A stretch of DNA of 64,000 nucleotides, from assembly GCA_003242085.1 (NCBI GenBank), contig QBML01000005.1:294008-358007 (forward strand). Direction: 5' to 3'. Position numbers and translations under genes: made by a program. The notes below the pieces were generated by a model. The model searched no databases, had not been told where the DNA came from, and saw only the letters and a list, made by a program, of their open reading frames with translations. The DNA comes from Pseudanabaena frigida. GTDB taxonomy: Bacteria; Cyanobacteriota; Cyanobacteriia; Pseudanabaenales; Pseudanabaenaceae. Of this stretch, positions 18,792 to 28,685 are shown in pieces (position 1 is the first letter of the stretch; the number at the start of each line of letters is the position of its first letter).

Positions 18792-19301
18792 ATGAAAACA
18801 AAAAACTTCTTTAATATCATTTTTGGGACTTTGATTGTCGCTTGCTATCAATCTCAAGCGATCGCCGATTTTATTGTCAAGCGTGACTATGATTTTGCGA
18901 CTCTATTACCCCAAACTGGAAAAGTGACAATTCGCAAACCCATTCAAGATTTGCCTGCTCAAAGTTTATTTGAGTCATGCCCTCCGCAATCCTATCTCCA
19001 AGACTTTGCTGAAAGTACACATTTTTTAGTAATGGTTTGTCGCGATCGGAGAAATGAATTTCAAAAGTACTGGATTCAGAAAAATAAGAAAACAGGTTCG
19101 ATACTACGTCTAACTGCACAGGATAAACCGCAGAGTGAGCCATCACTTTGGAAGAATGGCGTTTATTCGGTAAGCCTTTATATAGATGGAAGAAGTCCAG
19201 AGCTAACTAATGCTTATTTGGAATCATATAATCTGAAAACACAACAAGGAAGGGCAGAAGCACTGCTCTATCACTACAGTGAATTCTATGGTTCTCGATA
19301 G
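18792..19301 (+). CDS. Exported hypothetical protein
   Basis: A 169-residue protein from the ATG at 18792, just after rodA. It has a signal peptide (NFFNIIFGTLIVACYQSQAIA, about 5-25, shown here in part: NFFNIIFGTLIVAC). The mature part has two cysteines (SCPPQSYL and VMVCRDR) that could form a disulfide, and an aromatic-rich C-terminus. The protein could start further upstream inside rodA at 18681, but the signal peptide fixes the likely start. No family recognised. Confidence 0.65.
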   Translation: MKTKNFFNIIFGTLIVACYQSQAIADFIVKRDYDFATLLPQTGKVTIRKPIQDLPAQSLFESCPPQSYLQDFAESTHFLVMVCRDRRNEFQKYWIQKNKKTGSILRLTAQDKPQSEPSLWKNGVYSVSLYIDGRSPELTNAYLESYNLKTQQGRAEALLYHYSEFYGSR

Positions 19302-19375
19302 TGGTGTCGTATTCCTTGAAATTTTTCATTAGAGAATATTTCAACCAACACATAAGAGTAAGAGAATAATTTTCT

Positions 19376-20326
19376 ATGATTATGCCAACGCTAGTCCAAG
19401 CTTCCCGATCGCCCCAAGTCACGATTATTGGTGCTGGTAATGTTGGAGGAACATTAGCACATCGGATTGCTGAGAGTAATTTGGCTAATGTTGTTCTGTG
19501 CGACATCGTGCAAGGAAAACCGCAAGGCATCGCACTCGATCTGATGCAAGCCAGTGCGATCGCCAAGGTAGATCGCCAAATTGTCGGGACAAATGATTAT
19601 GCCGACACCAAAAACTCAGATGTGATAGTCCTGACCGCAGGTTTACCTCGCAAAGAAGGGATGAGTCGTAATGATTTACTAAGGATTAATGCATCAATAG
19701 TGAAGGATGTCGTGTCAAAGGCGATCGCCCAATCGCCTAATGCAATTTTGATTGTCGTCACTAATCCTTTAGATGTGATGACCTATTTAGCATGGCAAGT
19801 AAGTGGATTTCCGACTCATCAAGTAGTCGGAATGGCGGGAGTATTAGATGCTGCTAGATTTCAAACTTTTATTGCGATGGAATTGGGGATTTCGAGTGCG
19901 GATATTAATGCCATGGTTTTAGGTGGACATGGCGATTTGATGGTTCCCTTGCCACGACTTTCAACGGTGAATAGCGTGCCAATTACTGAACTAATCAATA
20001 AGGACGCGATCGATCGCATTGTCGAAAGAACTCGTAATGGTGGTGCAGAAATTGTTAAGTTAATGCAAAATGGAAGCGCATATTTTGCGCCATCCGCCGC
20101 CGCCTATAGTATGGTTGAAGCGGTTCTTAGCGATCGGCATCGACTCTTTCCTGCGGCTGCATATCTCACAGGTGAATATGGATTGAAAGATATATTTATG
20201 GGTGTGCCCGTACAATTAGGAAGACAAGGTGTTGAAAAAATAATCGAACTTCAGCTTACATCCGATGAACTAGCTGTGCTCCACGCTTCGGCAACATCAA
20301 TCCAAGAGAATATAAATCTTTTGTAG
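19376..20326 (+). CDS. mdh: Malate dehydrogenase
   Basis: A 316-residue NAD-dependent LDH/MDH-superfamily enzyme, interconverting malate and oxaloacetate. The dinucleotide motif is GAGNVGG (about 19-25); substrate loop GLPRKEGMSRNDLL (about 89-102); VTNPLDVMTYL (about 130-140); catalytic histidine in GGHGDLMVPLPR (about 185-196). The Arg in PRKEGMSR and lack of the lactate-type Gln fit the bacterial LDH-like MDH group. Two ATGs six bases apart (19376 and 19382) could both serve as start. Confidence 0.93.
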   Translation: MIMPTLVQASRSPQVTIIGAGNVGGTLAHRIAESNLANVVLCDIVQGKPQGIALDLMQASAIAKVDRQIVGTNDYADTKNSDVIVLTAGLPRKEGMSRNDLLRINASIVKDVVSKAIAQSPNAILIVVTNPLDVMTYLAWQVSGFPTHQVVGMAGVLDAARFQTFIAMELGISSADINAMVLGGHGDLMVPLPRLSTVNSVPITELINKDAIDRIVERTRNGGAEIVKLMQNGSAYFAPSAAAYSMVEAVLSDRHRLFPAAAYLTGEYGLKDIFMGVPVQLGRQGVEKIIELQLTSDELAVLHASATSIQENINLL

Positions 20327-20354
20327 CGATCCAAAGCCAATTCTAGTAGGATCG

Positions 20355-20395
20355 TAGCGATTTTCATTTTGCCTTAGGCAAAATGAAAATCGCTA
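20355..20395. repeat. Perfect 19-bp hairpin (TTA loop) after mdh
   Basis: Arms 20355-20373 and 20377-20395 are perfectly complementary, loop TTA (20374-20376). No copy of the larger element's ends surrounds it. It probably terminates mdh transcripts. Confidence 0.7.
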
Positions 20396-20588
20396 TACTC
20401 AGTGAAAAAATTAGATTTTACTCATACTCTCGCAGCGCATTCTTAATAGTTATAGAAATAAGATAAATTCTTGTGTAAAAAATTTTATTGTCTATAACTT
20501 TTTTTTAGATTTAAAGAAACTTTCATGAATTAGCGATCGATGTATCATTGAATTGTATTACGTTAAGTTTAAGGGTTGCCCAAACACC

Positions 20589-22577
20589 ATGACCAGCAAT
20601 GAGTCAATTCTTGCAGGACGATATCAAATCGTGAAACCGCTTGGTGGTGGTGGTTTTGGCTATACATTTTTAGCAAAAGATTTGCAATTGCCGAATACAC
20701 CTGCCTGTGTGGTTAAACAACTCAAACCTCAATTCAATAACCCACAAGAATTAGCGATCGCCAAACGACTATTTGATAGCGAGGCAAAAACATTACATGA
20801 TTTGGGCAGCCACGATCAAATTCCCAGGCTTTTTGCCCATTTTGAGCAAAATGGCGAATTTTATCTCGTGCAGGAGTTTATCGAAGGACATACATTAGAT
20901 CGCGAAATTGGACCTGGTCGTAAATGGAGCCAATCACAAGTACTTTCTGCGTTGCGAGATATTTTGCGAGTATTAGCTTTTGTACATAGTTCACAGGTAA
21001 TTCATCGAGATATCAAGCCTGCTAACTTGATCCGCCGTCTTCGCGATCGCAAGATTGTTTTAATTGACTTTGGAGCTGTTAAGGCTTTAGGCCCAGATTC
21101 TATTGGTCGTTTGCGAGAAGAAGGCAATGAAACTCGAAGCGTCGTTGTCGGTTCGCTAGTGTATATGCCGAGCGAGCAATTAGCTGGACAGCCTAAATTT
21201 TGTAGTGATGTCTATGCATTAGGTCTGATGTGCTTACAGGCCTTTACGGGACTTTCGTATAAAGAATTGCCTAAGGATGTGCAAACTAATGAATACACCT
21301 GCGCTCTAGCAGGCGCGAAAGTTAATATCAAACTTAATTTAGGGCTTGCTGCAATTATTGACAAGATGGTGCGCTATGACTATCGCCAACGCTACAAAGA
21401 TGCAACGGAAGCTTTGTACGCTCTAGAGCGGCTTCTCAAAAATTCTAACGCTGTAACAACGATCTCTACAGCAACCATCTCCACAGCAACGCAATCGTCA
21501 ATAACTCCACAACCAACTTCGACACAATCAACGGCTCGATCGACCCAGATGCCGCCGCAAGCCCTACAACTAGAAGAACCTGAAGGTCAGATAGAATTAG
21601 GTTCTCGCTTTTATATCCAGCGACCTCCAATCGAAAGAGACAGTTGTGAAACAGTACTCCGTCCTGGCGCATTGATTCGGATTAAAGCTCCAAGACAAAT
21701 GGGCAAGTCATCTTTGTTATCCAGAACTCTTGCCTTTGCCAAATACAAAGGACACCAAGTTGTTCATCTATATTTTCAACAAGCAGATAGTGATGTATTT
21801 GGCGACCTAGATTTGTTTCTCCAATGGTTTTGTGCCAGTATCGCTGCTGAACTCGATCTTGATGATAATTTAGAGCAATATTGGCAAGGAGTCTTAGGTA
21901 GTAAAAACAAATGTACAAAGTATTTTCAGCGCTATTTACTGATGGAAGTAAATGCTCCCTTAGTTTTAGGATTAGATGAAGTAGATTTGATTTTCCAATA
22001 TCCAAAAATTGCTACCGACTTTTTTGGTTTGCTGCGTGCTTGGCATGAAAAAGCCAAGAATGAAGAGATTTGGAAAAAGCTGAGACTAGTAATCGTGCAT
22101 TCAAAAGAAGTCTATATTCCTTTAAATATCAATCAGTCTCCATTTAATGTCGGGCTACCCATCGAATTACCAGAGTTAAATCACTCTCAAATTACAGATC
22201 TGGTAAATCGCCATCAACTCAATTGGGCGGCTCCACAGATCGATCAATTGATTGAGCTTACAGGTGGACATCCATACCTAGTGAGACAAGCTCTCTATCA
22301 AATTGCTAAAGGTCGCATAGATTGGGAAAAGTTATTACAATTAGCCCCGACTGAAGAAGGGATTTTTGGTGATCATCTCCGTCGTCAATTAGGTAACTTA
22401 AGAGAAGATGCGGAAATGATGGAAGCTTTCCGCAATTTGGTTGGTAGCGATAGCCCATTACAGTTAGAAAGTCAAATCGCATTTAAGCTAAGAAGCATTG
22501 GTCTAGTGAAGTTTCAAGGAAATCTAGTAATGCCTATGTGCAGTCTTTACAATCAATATTTTCGACAACGTATTTAG
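20589..22577 (+). CDS. Serine/threonine protein kinase fused to an AAA-like (STAND-type) ATPase
   Basis: A 662-residue protein from the ATG at 20589; a TTG twelve codons upstream is less plausible. Kinase domain at about 10-280: glycine loop LGGGGFGYTF (18-27), lysine in VVKQL (K43), HRDIKPANL (139-147, D141) and DFG (160-162). After a Thr/Ser/Gln-rich linker (about 290-325) comes an AAA-like domain (about 335-655) with a Walker A variant [11 protein letters not shown] and Walker B-like VLGLDEVDLIF. It likely phosphorylates or is gated by the ATPase module. The next gene starts 66 bases later and carries the same kind of ATPase domain, so they probably work together. Confidence 0.9.
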   Translation: MTSNESILAGRYQIVKPLGGGGFGYTFLAKDLQLPNTPACVVKQLKPQFNNPQELAIAKRLFDSEAKTLHDLGSHDQIPRLFAHFEQNGEFYLVQEFIEGHTLDREIGPGRKWSQSQVLSALRDILRVLAFVHSSQVIHRDIKPANLIRRLRDRKIVLIDFGAVKALGPDSIGRLREEGNETRSVVVGSLVYMPSEQLAGQPKFCSDVYALGLMCLQAFTGLSYKELPKDVQTNEYTCALAGAKVNIKLNLGLAAIIDKMVRYDYRQRYKDATEALYALERLLKNSNAVTTISTATISTATQSSITPQPTSTQSTARSTQMPPQALQLEEPEGQIELGSRFYIQRPPIERDSCETVLRPGALIRIKAPRQMGKSSLLSRTLAFAKYKGHQVVHLYFQQADSDVFGDLDLFLQWFCASIAAELDLDDNLEQYWQGVLGSKNKCTKYFQRYLLMEVNAPLVLGLDEVDLIFQYPKIATDFFGLLRAWHEKAKNEEIWKKLRLVIVHSKEVYIPLNINQSPFNVGLPIELPELNHSQITDLVNRHQLNWAAPQIDQLIELTGGHPYLVRQALYQIAKGRIDWEKLLQLAPTEEGIFGDHLRRQLGNLREDAEMMEAFRNLVGSDSPLQLESQIAFKLRSIGLVKFQGNLVMPMCSLYNQYFRQRI

Positions 22578-22642
22578 AGCATACGATCGATGGAATCAAG
22601 AACTACTCATCATATGCAATAGCAAGAACGCGTTAGAGTCAA

Positions 22643-25600
22643 ATGACGATCTCAGACAGTAAAAAAACTTATCTATATCAAGTGGGTGGCAGTCTATCTG
22701 TAGATGCCCCCACCTATGTGGAAAGACAGGCTGATAGCGATCTTTATGAGAACCTGAAAGCAGGAGAGTTTTGTTATGTCCTCAATTCACGACAAATGGG
22801 AAAATCGAGCTTGCGGGTTCGCACAATGAAACGCCTGCAGGAAGAGAATTTTACCTGTGCAGCGATCGATATTACAGCGATCGGGACATCTGACATTAAC
22901 CCTGAACAATGGTATGCAGGACTTATTGATAGTATTATTAGCAGCCTTGATTTATACGATGCCTTTGATTTAGAGGATTGGTGGGAGCGGAACAGATTAC
23001 TTTCACCTGTCCAACGTTTTGGGAAGTTTCTTGATGAAGGTTTACTTAAAAAAATTTCTTCGCCAATCATTCTTTTTGTAGACGAAATTGATAGCATCCT
23101 TAGTTTGAATTTTCCAGTCGATGATTTCTTTGCATTAATTCGCGAATCATTTAATCGCCGTGCCGATCGCATTGCTTATAAGCGTCTAACTTTTGCTCTC
23201 TTTGGGGTCGCTACTCCCGCCGATCTGATCCGTGATAAGCAACGAACTCCTTTTAATATCGGACGGGCGATCGAGCTAAGAGGCTTTCAAATTCGGGAAG
23301 CTAGGCCGTTGATGCGTGGATTATTGACAAGGTCACAAAATCCTGTTGCTGTTCTCAAAGCTATACTTGCATATACGGGAGGACAACCATTTCTCACCCA
23401 AAAAATTTGTCAACTGATCCTTAATTCAACTCAACCAATCCCTCTAAATCAAGAACTAGTATGGGTTAATAATTTGGTGCGATCGCAACTAGTTTCAAAC
23501 TGGGAAATACACGATCAGCCAGAACATTTTAAAACAATTCGCGATCGGATTCTCTGGAGCAGTGAAAACCGTCAAGGTAAATTGCTCGGCTTATATCAAC
23601 AAATTTTAGTTTCGGAACCATCTTTGCGAAAACTCGAAGGTGGAATTATTGCTGACGATAGTCCCGAACAAACTGAGCTGCGGATTACGGGATTAGTCGT
23701 CAAGCGGGAAGGGAAACTGTGCGTATATAACCCTATCTATGCAGCAATATTTAATCAAAACTGGGTTAACCAAGCCTTAGCCAATTTACGACCCTATGGT
23801 GAAGCCTTTAAGGCTTGGATGGATTCTAATTACCAAGATGAGTCTCGGTTACTTCGCGGGCAAGCGCTACAGGATGCATTAGCGTGGTCAGCAGATAAGA
23901 ATCTGAGCAACTATGACTATCAATTCTTTTCTGCTAGCCAAGAGCTTGAAAAGAAAGAAGTAGAAGTTGCTCTAATCGCCCAAGCTGAAGCTAATCAGAT
24001 TTTATCGGCGGCTAAACAGCGGCTAGAACAAACCTTAGTAGCCGAGCAAGAAGCTAAGATCAGATTAGTAGAGATGCAACGAAAAACCCAAGCAAGCTTA
24101 ATGGAAGCTGAAGTTGTTCTCAAAAGTGCTTCTGCAAAGGCAACATTTATTCTCAATCAGCAATTTGAAGCACTAATGGAGGCAATGGAGGCCGGCAAAC
24201 AGTTGCAAGAATTAGAAGCCCTCTCAGCAGAGAAAGCTAGTCTAAGAATGCATGGAGTTACTGCTTTACACCAAGCTGTTTACAGTGTCCAAGAATATAA
24301 TCATCTTTCAGGTCATATAGATATAGTCACCTGCATTGCCGTGCAGCCTAACGATCAATTAATTGCATCGGGTAGCAGCGATCGCACAATTAAAATTTGG
24401 GATGAAAAAGGGAACTTACAACAAACCCTTGTTGGGCATACTAATTGGATTACCAGCCTTAGTTTTAGTCGTACTGGTCAATTCCTAGTTTCTGCTAGCC
24501 GTGATGGAACGATCAGGCGATGGAAGATGGATCGATGGAAAAAATTATATGTAGGGCAATCAATCCAAATCATTAAAGATCACCAAGCCCCTGTTTTAGA
24601 CGTTAAATTTAGTCCTACTTCAGCAATCTTTGCATCTTGTGGTGAAGATGCGAAGATTCGGCTATGGCGCGATGATGGGGCTCCGTTTAATACGTTTACT
24701 GGTGGTCATCATAAATGGATAACTTGTCTTTGTTTTAGTCCTGATGGCGAACGCATTGTTACAGGTAGCGCCGATCGCTCGCTAATCGTTTGGAACATAG
24801 ATGGAACTCTAATCAGAACTATTAAAGCCCATGATAGCTTTATTGAAGATGTTGATATTTCGCCATCAGGTCGGATTATTGCTTCGGCTAGTCGCGGTCG
24901 AGATATCAAACTTTGGAATATGGAAGGGAACCTACTTGCAGTTCTTGAAGGACATACTGACAAAGTCTTGGGAGTGCGTTTTCATCCTAATGGTAAATCT
25001 CTTGTTTCGATCGGCAGCGATCGCACACTTAAAGTTTGGGATCTTAAAGGCAATTTACTCAAAACTCTATATGGACATAAAGGAGGAGTTCATAGCTTCA
25101 GTTTCAATGCCAATGGAGATAAGATGATCACAGGTAGTCAAGATACTAATATAAAGTTTTGGCGTACCAAAGGGAATTCTCTCCCCCAGCTAATTGGTCA
25201 TTCGGACGAAGTGAATTGTATTACCTTTAGTTCTGATTCTCGTTTTATCGCCTCGGCAAGTAGTGATGGCTCAGTCAAGGTTTGGCTTGCTAATTCGCAT
25301 CTTATTACTTCTCTAGAAGGACATAAAGAAAGCGTTAATAGTACTTGCTTTAGTCCGGACAATCGATTTCTACTATCAGTCAGCAGCGATCGCGCTATCA
25401 AAATTTGGAATGCTAAAGGTCTCCTGCTCAAAACTATATATAACGAGCATGATATGCCTATTTATAGTGTTGCCTATCGTGGTGATGGAGAATTATTTGC
25501 CTCGGCAAGTGGTGATGGTACTGTCAAGCTATGGAGTAAAGAGGGTGAGTGGGTACATACTTTAAGCGGTCATGCTAATGCCGTTTATCACGTCTGTTTC

Positions 25601-26107
25601 AGTCCAGATGGAAATATGATTGCGACAGCAAGCCAAGATAAAACTGTTAAGATATGGCACTGGGATGGAACTTTACTACATACTTTAGTTGGACATACTG
25701 GTGAAGTCTATAGCGTGTGCTTTAGTCCAAACAATCAAATTGTTGCTAGCAGTAGTAAGGATGGCAGTATTAAATTATGGAATCTTGAAGGCAAACTGTT
25801 AAGAACCCTCAACGAACATAATGCGGAAGTAAGAAGTGTGTGTTTTAGTCCTGATGGCAATTCATTAGCATCAGGCAGCAGCGATCGCACGGTAAAAATA
25901 TGGAGTTTAGACGGCAAAGAACTTCTGTCTCTGCAAGGAAATCAATCTGGAGTGAAAAGCGTTTGTTTTAGCCCGAGTGGAGATACGCTTGCTTCAGGGA
26001 GTATCAATGGTTGCGTCATTTTATGGGATTTTAATTTAGACCATCTGATGAAATTAGGTAGTGATTGGATTCAAGACTATTTAGATACTCATGAGCTGGT
26101 TACCTAA
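22643..26107 (+). CDS. AAA-like ATPase with C-terminal WD40 propeller repeats
   Basis: An 1154-residue STAND-like signalling protein. The N-terminal AAA-like domain (about 10-350) has the Walker A variant [10 protein letters not shown] (about 48-57) and Walker [12 protein letters not shown] (about 142-152). A charged helical stretch (about 430-510, [19 protein letters not shown] and following) suggests a coiled coil. From about 540 to 1140 there are some 14 WD40 repeats with a recurring pattern of GH...V..V.FSP.G...ASGS.D.T.KIW, enough for two propellers. It resembles the ATPase of the preceding kinase fusion. Such proteins assemble on ligand sensing; the ligand and output are unknown. Confidence 0.9.
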   Translation: MTISDSKKTYLYQVGGSLSVDAPTYVERQADSDLYENLKAGEFCYVLNSRQMGKSSLRVRTMKRLQEENFTCAAIDITAIGTSDINPEQWYAGLIDSIISSLDLYDAFDLEDWWERNRLLSPVQRFGKFLDEGLLKKISSPIILFVDEIDSILSLNFPVDDFFALIRESFNRRADRIAYKRLTFALFGVATPADLIRDKQRTPFNIGRAIELRGFQIREARPLMRGLLTRSQNPVAVLKAILAYTGGQPFLTQKICQLILNSTQPIPLNQELVWVNNLVRSQLVSNWEIHDQPEHFKTIRDRILWSSENRQGKLLGLYQQILVSEPSLRKLEGGIIADDSPEQTELRITGLVVKREGKLCVYNPIYAAIFNQNWVNQALANLRPYGEAFKAWMDSNYQDESRLLRGQALQDALAWSADKNLSNYDYQFFSASQELEKKEVEVALIAQAEANQILSAAKQRLEQTLVAEQEAKIRLVEMQRKTQASLMEAEVVLKSASAKATFILNQQFEALMEAMEAGKQLQELEALSAEKASLRMHGVTALHQAVYSVQEYNHLSGHIDIVTCIAVQPNDQLIASGSSDRTIKIWDEKGNLQQTLVGHTNWITSLSFSRTGQFLVSASRDGTIRRWKMDRWKKLYVGQSIQIIKDHQAPVLDVKFSPTSAIFASCGEDAKIRLWRDDGAPFNTFTGGHHKWITCLCFSPDGERIVTGSADRSLIVWNIDGTLIRTIKAHDSFIEDVDISPSGRIIASASRGRDIKLWNMEGNLLAVLEGHTDKVLGVRFHPNGKSLVSIGSDRTLKVWDLKGNLLKTLYGHKGGVHSFSFNANGDKMITGSQDTNIKFWRTKGNSLPQLIGHSDEVNCITFSSDSRFIASASSDGSVKVWLANSHLITSLEGHKESVNSTCFSPDNRFLLSVSSDRAIKIWNAKGLLLKTIYNEHDMPIYSVAYRGDGELFASASGDGTVKLWSKEGEWVHTLSGHANAVYHVCFSPDGNMIATASQDKTVKIWHWDGTLLHTLVGHTGEVYSVCFSPNNQIVASSSKDGSIKLWNLEGKLLRTLNEHNAEVRSVCFSPDGNSLASGSSDRTVKIWSLDGKELLSLQGNQSGVKSVCFSPSGDTLASGSINGCVILWDFNLDHLMKLGSDWIQDYLDTHELVT

Positions 26108-26116
26108 AGCCCTTGT

Positions 26117-26911
26117 CTACCTCTTTAGAGAACGTTGGCGTTTTGCTTCATAAAGCAGTAATGCCGCGCAAGTAGCAACATTTAATGACTCGACCCGATC
26201 GCTTTGAGGAATGGATATAGATTCATCGGCTAATTCAATTAACTCTTCAGATAGTCCACTACCTTCATTTCCCAATAAAATTAAAGTTGGTTGTGTAAAG
26301 TCATAATCCCAATAAGTTTTCCGAGCATTCGCTAAGGTCGCGATCGCTTTTATACCCAGTGACTGCAATTTACGAATGTCGTCTACAAGATCGCTCGATG
26401 TTTGCATAGAGCAGCGAAACCATTGACCCGCAGTAGCGCGAATAATTTTAGGATTTGTCAAATCCACGCTATCGCTACTAACTAACATGCCGTCAATCCC
26501 CACGGCAACAGCCGATCTCACGATCGCCCCGATATTACCTGGATCTTGAATTGTTTCTAAGACCAAACCTAAGGTACTAATATTCGCAACTTCACGCGAT
26601 GGTAATAAGGCAGCAGCAATCGCGCCATCAGGATTTTTAGTAGTGGCGATTGCCTGAAGCACTTCTTCAGATACGACTTCTACTCTTTCAATTTCATCAA
26701 TAGATGCTTCAATTTGCGCGAACAAATCTGGATTAGCGGCAATCCATTTCTCAGTGCAGCAGACAATTGAGAGCGGATAAGCTGTAGCGATCGCTTCGGT
26801 CAATGCATGAGTACCTTCCACTAAAAACAAACCTTGTTCTCTGCGATCTTTAGCACTTTCCCCAAGCGATCGAAGTTGTTTGACTAATGGATTTTTTGTA
26901 CTTGTCAGCAA
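26117..26911 (-). CDS. TrmH/SpoU-family RNA 2'-O-methyltransferase
   Basis: A 264-residue SPOUT-class methyltransferase that modifies ribose in rRNA or tRNA. The N-terminal substrate-binding part starts MLTSTKNPLVKQLRSL; the SPOUT domain has LVLETIQDPGNIGAIVRSA (about 115-133), LILLGNEGSGLSEEL (about 212-226) and IPQSDRVESLNVATCAALLLYE (about 234-255), the three classic motifs. The knot is intact. The target nucleotide cannot be read from sequence. It converges on the large ATPase-WD40 gene with a nine-base gap. Confidence 0.93.
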   Translation of the reverse strand: MLTSTKNPLVKQLRSLGESAKDRREQGLFLVEGTHALTEAIATAYPLSIVCCTEKWIAANPDLFAQIEASIDEIERVEVVSEEVLQAIATTKNPDGAIAAALLPSREVANISTLGLVLETIQDPGNIGAIVRSAVAVGIDGMLVSSDSVDLTNPKIIRATAGQWFRCSMQTSSDLVDDIRKLQSLGIKAIATLANARKTYWDYDFTQPTLILLGNEGSGLSEELIELADESISIPQSDRVESLNVATCAALLLYEAKRQRSLKR

Positions 26912-26960
26912 TTCTTAACTCCTGCAATCAATATCAGCAAGTATAACTATCACTAAAACT

Positions 26961-27001
26961 CAAACAGGAGATATGACACAAAGTGCCACCGCTCCTGTTT
27001 G
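26961..27001. repeat. Imperfect hairpin upstream of trmH-like gene
   Basis: CAAACAGGAG (26961-26970) pairs with CTCCTGTTTG (26992-27001), with a partly paired AAA-centred interior. It looks like a decayed hairpin of the local trinucleotide-loop type. Confidence 0.5.
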
Positions 27002-27082
27002 GATTTAAGACTACGAAAGCTTATTTTACAGTGCTTTATGCTGTTAAGGCTTAAGACAACAAAAGCTTTGCTGAGTGACATG

Positions 27083-27170
27083 TTTGCTTAGGACAAAAGC
27101 AAAAGCCAAAGAAGGATTGCGGCACGAAGCGCCGCAATCCTTCTTTGGCTTTTAAATCTTCGGCGCAGCT
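27083..27170. repeat. Palindromic element, diverged copy C
   Basis: A 25-bp stem: arms 27101-27125 and 27129-27153, loop GAA (27126-27128), one A/G difference near the tip. Modules are AAAAGCCAAA, GAAGGATT (copy-specific), GCGGCGC. The left flank TTGCTTAGGACA matches the family's right end in reverse. It lies upstream of the DUF4189 gene. Confidence 0.75.
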
Positions 27171-27283
27171 ATAGGATGGCGAATGTTGTTGTTAACTCTT
27201 TGCAAATGAATCAGACTTACTTTAAATTTGCGTATTACTATAGAAAGCATTAGGTTTCACTGATGCAAAAGGGAGGACTATTT

Positions 27284-27679
27284 ATGTACAAAAACTTCTG
27301 GAAGTCTTTAGCGATCGCAGCAGCCGTTGCGATTCCAACAATCTCTGTGGGGGCATTAGAATCGTCTGCCCAAAGCTACGGGGCAATTTCACGCTCACCT
27401 TCAACTCAAGACAAAGGCTACTCTTGGAATTATCGTACTCGCGCGGCTGCCGAAAATCGAGCCGTCAATGAATGCGAAAGTATTTCTGGGGCTGGAGACT
27501 GTGAAGTGATGGTCTGGGCACGCGATGCTTGTATGTCGATCGCAGAAAGTACCAACGGTGCAGCGGGAACTGCTTGGTCTACTGATGAATATCAAGCTGA
27601 AAGAACTGCTCTCAAAGGTTGTCGCGACTATGGTGGCAGAAACTGTTCGGTGACGCGCACAATTTGTTTGCCACAATAA
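27284..27679 (+). CDS. DUF4189 exported protein
   Basis: A 131-residue secreted protein. The ATG at 27284 is preceded by a strong ribosome-binding site GGGAGGA (27271-27277), so I prefer it over the in-frame start at 27263. A signal peptide (FWKSLAIAAAVAIPTISVG) ends near residue 25. The mature domain shows the DUF4189 pattern YGAISRSPSTQDKGYSW, RAAAENRAVNEC and VMVWARDACMSIAE, with paired cysteines (about six) that probably form disulfides. The function of the family is unknown; it is common in exported small proteins. Confidence 0.85.
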   Translation: MYKNFWKSLAIAAAVAIPTISVGALESSAQSYGAISRSPSTQDKGYSWNYRTRAAAENRAVNECESISGAGDCEVMVWARDACMSIAESTNGAAGTAWSTDEYQAERTALKGCRDYGGRNCSVTRTICLPQ

Positions 27680-27689
27680 ATTAAAAAGC

Positions 27690-27728
27690 AAAAATAACAG
27701 TCGGCGCTCAGCGCCGACTGTTATTTTT
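27690..27728. terminator. Perfect 18-bp hairpin terminator (TCA loop)
   Basis: Arms 27690-27707 and 27711-27728 are perfectly complementary with a TCA loop. The tip is GGCGC/GCGCC; the second arm ends in a five-T tract. It sits between the DUF4189 gene and pilD, ending four bases before the latter's start codon. Confidence 0.8.
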
Positions 27729-27731
27729 ATA

Positions 27732-28580
27732 ATGATTCACCCCCCCAATGTTTTGCTATTAATCGAGTCTTTAACTTTACAATGCCTAGCGATCGTCCTC
27801 GGAGCTTGTGTTGGTAGTTTCCTAAACGTGGTTATCTATCGCGTTCCTGCGGGATTATCAATCCTCTATCCACCATCGCGCTGCCCTCATTGTCTCCGCC
27901 AACTCGCTCCGCGAGACAATATCCCTGTGATTGGTTGGTTTCTGATCGGAGGTAAATGTCGTTATTGTCATTCGCCCGTATCGTGGCGTTATCCTGCGAT
28001 CGAGGCGGCTACTGGATTTCTATTTTGGTGCTTGGCGGCATATTTCGGGACTTCAATATCAATTCCGATGCTATGTTTCTACGCCGCATTTCTAAGTTGG
28101 CTATTAGCGCTAGCCTTAATTGATATTGATACGATGACATTACCTAATGCTTTAACTCAGTCTGGTTTGGTGCTAGGTCTGATCTATCAGGCAAGTTTAG
28201 TTTTTATTAAAAGTGGCGATCGCACCAGCTTGGCGGGGCATGTAATCTTCGGGATCGGCGGAGCCGTTTTAGGCATTTGGTTGTTAGATATTATGCGAAT
28301 TGCGGGCAGAGTCTTTCTGCAAAAAGAAGCAATGGGCGGCGGCGATCCCAAATTAGCCGCAATGCTCGGCATGTGGCTGGGCTGGCAAAATATTTTACTG
28401 ACGATTTTAATAGCTTCCGCGATCGGGACTTTGGTGGGTGCGATCGCTTTGCTTAGTAAGGGAATAGACAAACAACAACCAATTCCCTTTGGTCCTTTTT
28501 TAGCTTTAGGCGGTGCAATTTGCCTATTTCTTGGTAATTCTATCCTCTCCACTTATCTTGGCTGGTTTGGTCTTACTTAA
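27732..28580 (+). CDS. pilD: Prepilin peptidase / N-methyltransferase
   Basis: A 282-residue membrane protease that cleaves and methylates type IV prepilins. The N-terminal methylase part carries the two zinc CxxC pairs (CPHC at about 55-58 and CRYC at about 77-80). The aspartyl protease residues lie in LALIDIDTMTLPNALT (about 132-147) and GGGDPKLA (about 203-210). Around eight membrane segments are visible. Type IV pili in cyanobacteria drive motility and DNA uptake. The start codon is only a few bases after a strong hairpin, so translation may be affected by it. Confidence 0.94.
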   Translation: MIHPPNVLLLIESLTLQCLAIVLGACVGSFLNVVIYRVPAGLSILYPPSRCPHCLRQLAPRDNIPVIGWFLIGGKCRYCHSPVSWRYPAIEAATGFLFWCLAAYFGTSISIPMLCFYAAFLSWLLALALIDIDTMTLPNALTQSGLVLGLIYQASLVFIKSGDRTSLAGHVIFGIGGAVLGIWLLDIMRIAGRVFLQKEAMGGGDPKLAAMLGMWLGWQNILLTILIASAIGTLVGAIALLSKGIDKQQPIPFGPFLALGGAICLFLGNSILSTYLGWFGLT

Positions 28581-28585
28581 CAAAC

Positions 28586-28681
28586 CTATAGCAATGCAAG
28601 AATTAAAACCCAAATAAAGAAAGGCGGCGCTTCGCGCCGCCTTTGTTATGTCCTAAGCAAAACTTACGTTGCTATAGCAAG
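28586..28681. repeat. Palindromic element, copy D (one arm partly deleted)
   Basis: Left arm 28605-28630 (AAAACCCAAA, TAAAGAAA, GGCGGCGC), loop TTC, then only 11 matching bases of the right arm (28634-28644) before the right flank resumes (ATGTCCTAAGCAAAAC). The termini are well preserved: CTATAGCAATGCAAG on the left and CTTACGTTGCTATAG on the right form imperfect inverted ends. Confidence 0.8.
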
Positions 28682-28685
28682 TTTG

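Noticed and set aside
24831..25127. Out-of-frame readings within the WD40 repeat genes
   Set aside because: They are shadows of repeated WD40 coding sequence in other frames.
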